Program-made: the position numbers and the translations under genes
Source: Bacteroidales bacterium
Lineage (GTDB): Bacteria > Bacteroidota > Bacteroidia > Bacteroidales > UBA932
Direction: 5' to 3'
Assembly: GCA_017651465.1 (NCBI GenBank)
Contig: JAGCCX010000081.1
Span: forward strand, 1-64,000
Length of the DNA: 64,000 nucleotides
The notes under the pieces: model-generated
What the model was told of the DNA's origin: nothing
The model's input: only the letters and a program-made list of their open reading frames with translations
Database searches by the model: none
Part shown: positions 61,930 through 64,000 of the stretch, in pieces
How positions within the stretch are numbered: the stretch's first letter is position 1
Layout of the letters: the number at the start of each line of letters is the position of its first letter

Positions 61930-61949
61930 ACAGAAAAAGACAGTTGGTT

Positions 61950-62336
61950 ATGAGAACATTACTCTTATTTCTTTCCGCGCTGATGCTGACTGGCTGCTCT
62001 GCCGCCTTTCAAAGTTCGCAAAACAATAGCGGCAGCGCCAATACCGCCCAGACGGGGAGCGACACCTCCCGGAAGATTACCTCGACCAAGGGCTACCAGC
62101 CTACGAATGACGATGTAGTACGCTACAACAACGACGTGGAGGCCTTCCTCAAGGCTAATGTTCCGGATTATGACCGGAACGGCAAGACTTTGATTATGAT
62201 TAACGACGAGAAGGCATCTTCCTTAAAGGGCGTGGCGCTCAAGGATGTCAAGCTTATATCAGTGCTTGACGCATCCAACGCCTCCATCCTTGGCTCGAGC
62301 ACGTACAAAGGTGCTGTCATAATCAAGACAAAGTAA
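61950..62336 (+). CDS. Small lipoprotein with TonB-plug-like C-terminus (128 aa)
   Basis: The signal ends at Cys16 (LTGC). A serine/asparagine-rich linker leads to a C-terminal segment (ALKDVKLISVLDASNASILG then STYKGAVIIKTK). This mirrors the plug motif of TonB-dependent receptors, where DIESVEVLKDA is followed by GVIIITTK. Such isolated plug-like lipoproteins exist in Bacteroidota with no assigned role. The ATG at 61950 is chosen because it gives the lipobox and follows the promoter. The next gene starts 15 bases downstream. Confidence 0.68.
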   Translation: MRTLLLFLSALMLTGCSAAFQSSQNNSGSANTAQTGSDTSRKITSTKGYQPTNDDVVRYNNDVEAFLKANVPDYDRNGKTLIMINDEKASSLKGVALKDVKLISVLDASNASILGSSTYKGAVIIKTK

Positions 62337-62351
62337 TCCCTCTCTGCAATA

Positions 62352-63629
62352 ATGCACAGATTATTGGAATTATTGTGCCTGGGACTGATGGTCTCTTGCA
62401 TAAACGATCCGGGGCAGAACAACCTCCCCGGAGACTATTCGGATTATACCAGGGTCCCCCTGCAGTCGGAGATCCGGGGAGTCCAGCCTATGACTGGAAT
62501 TGTTATCTGGTCCGACAGCGCCGGCAGCCACAATGAGAGCTATGCCTTGGAGTATTCGTATATGCGCTACAACGATATCTGCAAGAACAAAGACGAGTAC
62601 GACTGGTCGCCGGTTGAGAAGCTGCTCTCGCAGGCTGCCTCCAGAGGGCATCAGACCGTGCTGCGGTTCTACTATGTGTATGTAGGCAAGCAGTGTACCG
62701 TGCCCGACTACATCAAGGCCCTTCCCGATTACGAGGAGACCAGCGGAAGGAGCGAGGGACGTATGACCTATTTTCCCGATTGGCGTAACGCCGAGCTGCA
62801 GCGCTTCCATTTAGATTTCTACCGCCGCTTTGCCGAGAAATTCGATAAAGACCCCCGCCTGGCATTTCTGGAGACCGGTTTCGGTCTTTGGGCAGAGTAT
62901 CATATCTACGAGGGGCCGTTTATCAAGGGCAAGACCTTCCCCTCGATGGAGTTCCAGGCGGAGTTCTTCAGGGGTATGCAAAAGTGGTTCATACACACGC
63001 CGTGGATGATATCCATCGATGCCGCCGACAGTAAATACGGCCCCTTCCGCCAGGATCCCTCACTGCTTGACATTCCCTTCGGCAACTTCGACGATTCTTT
63101 TATGTGCGAAGACCACGACGGATATAACCGCCGCAGCTGGCTCTTCTTTGGCGAGGAGCGCTACAAGACTTCGCCTTTCGGGGGCGAATTCAGCTATTAT
63201 ACTGACTACGACCAGAAGCATTGCATTGACAAAGAGGGTATGTACGGCCGCACATTCGAAAGCGAGGTGGCACGCTACCATATGACCTTCATCATCGGCA
63301 ACGACCAGCCCAGATACCAGAGCTGGGAGCGTATCGCCGAGGCTTCGCGCTCTATGGGATACAGCTTCAGGATAAAAGATTTCCGCGTGCTGCAGGGCAA
63401 GGGAGCGGCAGTGGAGATTGAAAACTCGGGCGTGGCCCCCATCTATCACGACGCCTATGTCGAAGTTGACGGCGTGCGTGGGAGCTACAATCTAAAGGCT
63501 CTGCTCCCCGGAGAATCGGTCTGGGTGGAGATTCCCAACCGGTCCGTTTCCGCTTCACCACAGCTGTCAATTGCCTGCGAGAGGCTTGTGGACGGGCAGA
63601 AGATTATGTTCGAAGCCGACATCCGGTAA
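62352..63629 (+). CDS. Glycoside-hydrolase-like lipoprotein (DUF4832-like)
   Basis: The 425-residue product has a lipoprotein signal ending at Cys16 (MVSC). The N-terminal two thirds look like a TIM-barrel sugar hydrolase fold (GHQTVLRFYYVYVGK, LAFLETGFGLWAEYHIYEG, FGNFDDSFMCEDHD), with candidate acids Glu in LETGFG and AEYH. The C-terminal third is a beta-sandwich (GYSFRIKDFRVLQGKGAAVE). This resembles the DUF4874/DUF4832 architecture of surface glycan-handling lipoproteins. Substrate unknown. A terminator follows. Confidence 0.68.
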   Translation: MHRLLELLCLGLMVSCINDPGQNNLPGDYSDYTRVPLQSEIRGVQPMTGIVIWSDSAGSHNESYALEYSYMRYNDICKNKDEYDWSPVEKLLSQAASRGHQTVLRFYYVYVGKQCTVPDYIKALPDYEETSGRSEGRMTYFPDWRNAELQRFHLDFYRRFAEKFDKDPRLAFLETGFGLWAEYHIYEGPFIKGKTFPSMEFQAEFFRGMQKWFIHTPWMISIDAADSKYGPFRQDPSLLDIPFGNFDDSFMCEDHDGYNRRSWLFFGEERYKTSPFGGEFSYYTDYDQKHCIDKEGMYGRTFESEVARYHMTFIIGNDQPRYQSWERIAEASRSMGYSFRIKDFRVLQGKGAAVEIENSGVAPIYHDAYVEVDGVRGSYNLKALLPGESVWVEIPNRSVSASPQLSIACERLVDGQKIMFEADIR

Positions 63630-63631
63630 TA

Positions 63632-63665
63632 AAAATCCGGCCCTCCGCGGGGCCGGATTTTTAAT
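63632..63665. terminator. Bidirectional terminator
   Basis: AAAATCCGGCCC pairs with GGGCCGGATTTT between convergent genes, with T-rich flanks on both strands. Confidence 0.88.
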
Positions 63666-63669
63666 TTAT

Positions 63670-64000
63670 CTAACGGTCAAAACATCGAGACGCAAAAGGT
63701 AGCGCCAAGCGCAAGGCCTGGTGCCAGTATTCCTGCGTGTGGCCTCCGTCGCGTACGCGGAATTCGCTCTTTATGCGGGCGGCCTTCATTTTCCGGTGGA
63801 AGTCTTCGTTGAGTTCCAGAAGGAAGTCGTCGTCGCCGCAGTCGATAAACCATTTGACGGTGCGCAGGCTCGCCAGGGTGGCCTCGGAAGCATTGTCGAT
63901 AAAGTCGAGAGCCGAATGGTCGCACACCGACTGGCAGACGATATCCAGCTTGTCTCCGCCGTTGTCGGCACGTCCCACGTTGTTCTGCTTGTTGTCGAGC
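63670..64000 (-). CDS. Putative esterase, C-terminal part (runs off the window)
   Basis: About 109 C-terminal residues of an esterase-D-type alpha/beta hydrolase are visible. CGDDDFLLELNEDFH holds the acid residue, and VRDGGHTQEYWHQAL the catalytic histidine. The nucleophile serine lies upstream beyond the window. These enzymes often cut feruloyl or acetyl esters of plant glycans, which would suit the neighbouring glycoside-hydrolase-like gene. The frame stays open to the window edge. Confidence 0.78.
   Translation of the reverse strand, partial: LDNKQNNVGRADNGGDKLDIVCQSVCDHSALDFIDNASEATLASLRTVKWFIDCGDDDFLLELNEDFHRKMKAARIKSEFRVRDGGHTQEYWHQALRLALPFASRCFDR

Overview
This window is a stretch of Bacteroidota chromosome, most likely from a Bacteroidales member. 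The evidence is many Bacteroidota-type -7 promoter elements (TAnnTTTG) close to start codons, a fimbrillin-like/GLUG lipoprotein pair, FISUMP domains, a holB-ricT-gldH gene order and a PG0541-type gene behind an RND pump. Genus cannot be fixed from the sequence alone.

The GC-richer core regions carry household genes. Positions 1-6488 hold a gene tail, a small ORF and two large surface lipoproteins with a fimbrillin-like N-terminal region and GLUG repeats, the first ending in an SGNH hydrolase. Positions 11114-35141 hold tRNA-Pro, malate dehydrogenase, MTA/SAH nucleosidase, a phosphopantetheinyl transferase, an EnvC-like/TPR envelope pair, an ECF sigma factor with a membrane partner, LolD, Lgt, a TolC-MFP-RND efflux operon, a trx-LOG-prenyl synthase-holB-ricT-gldH operon, and the rplM-rpsI-rpsB-tsf operon read leftward. 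Positions 61950-64000 hold a plug-like small lipoprotein, a glycoside-hydrolase-like lipoprotein and the end of an esterase gene.

Three AT-rich islets interrupt this core, each abutting the 3' end of a tRNA gene and bounded by a direct repeat of that 3' end. Islet P (about 6552-11151, tRNA-Pro) holds one very large lipoprotein combining a caspase-like region, two FISUMP domains and an FGE-sulfatase domain. Islets M1 (35143-40798) and M2 (40799-61882) lie in tandem behind tRNA-Met; three copies of a 31-nt tRNA-Met 3' sequence bound them, and their right ends are homologous for about 180 bp. I see no integrase in any of the three, so they look like cargo islands moved in trans or old relics.

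M1 carries an AlbA_2/HATPase regulator-like protein, two exported proteins and a membrane-anchored NERD nuclease-like protein. M2 carries a second AlbA_2 protein, a broken gene, and then an 11-gene rightward run (45125-57980). That run encodes a VWA-like lipoprotein, a 3-TM protein, a tubulin-like GTPase, a large actin/Hsp70-fold ATPase, a small anchored protein, a MotA/ExbB-like channel protein, a MotB/OmpA-like partner, a secreted NUC-type endonuclease, a small membrane protein, a protein ending in a free-standing FtsK-gamma domain, and a voltage-gated K+ channel. Beside it are a paralogue of the FtsK-gamma protein on the other strand, an XRE regulator and a CoiA-like nuclease. The ion-channel stator pair recalls the ZorAB core of Zorya phage defence, but the tubulin-like and actin-like partners and the exported nuclease are not part of Zorya as I know it. 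I regard this as the best candidate for an undescribed system here; its function is inferred from context only.
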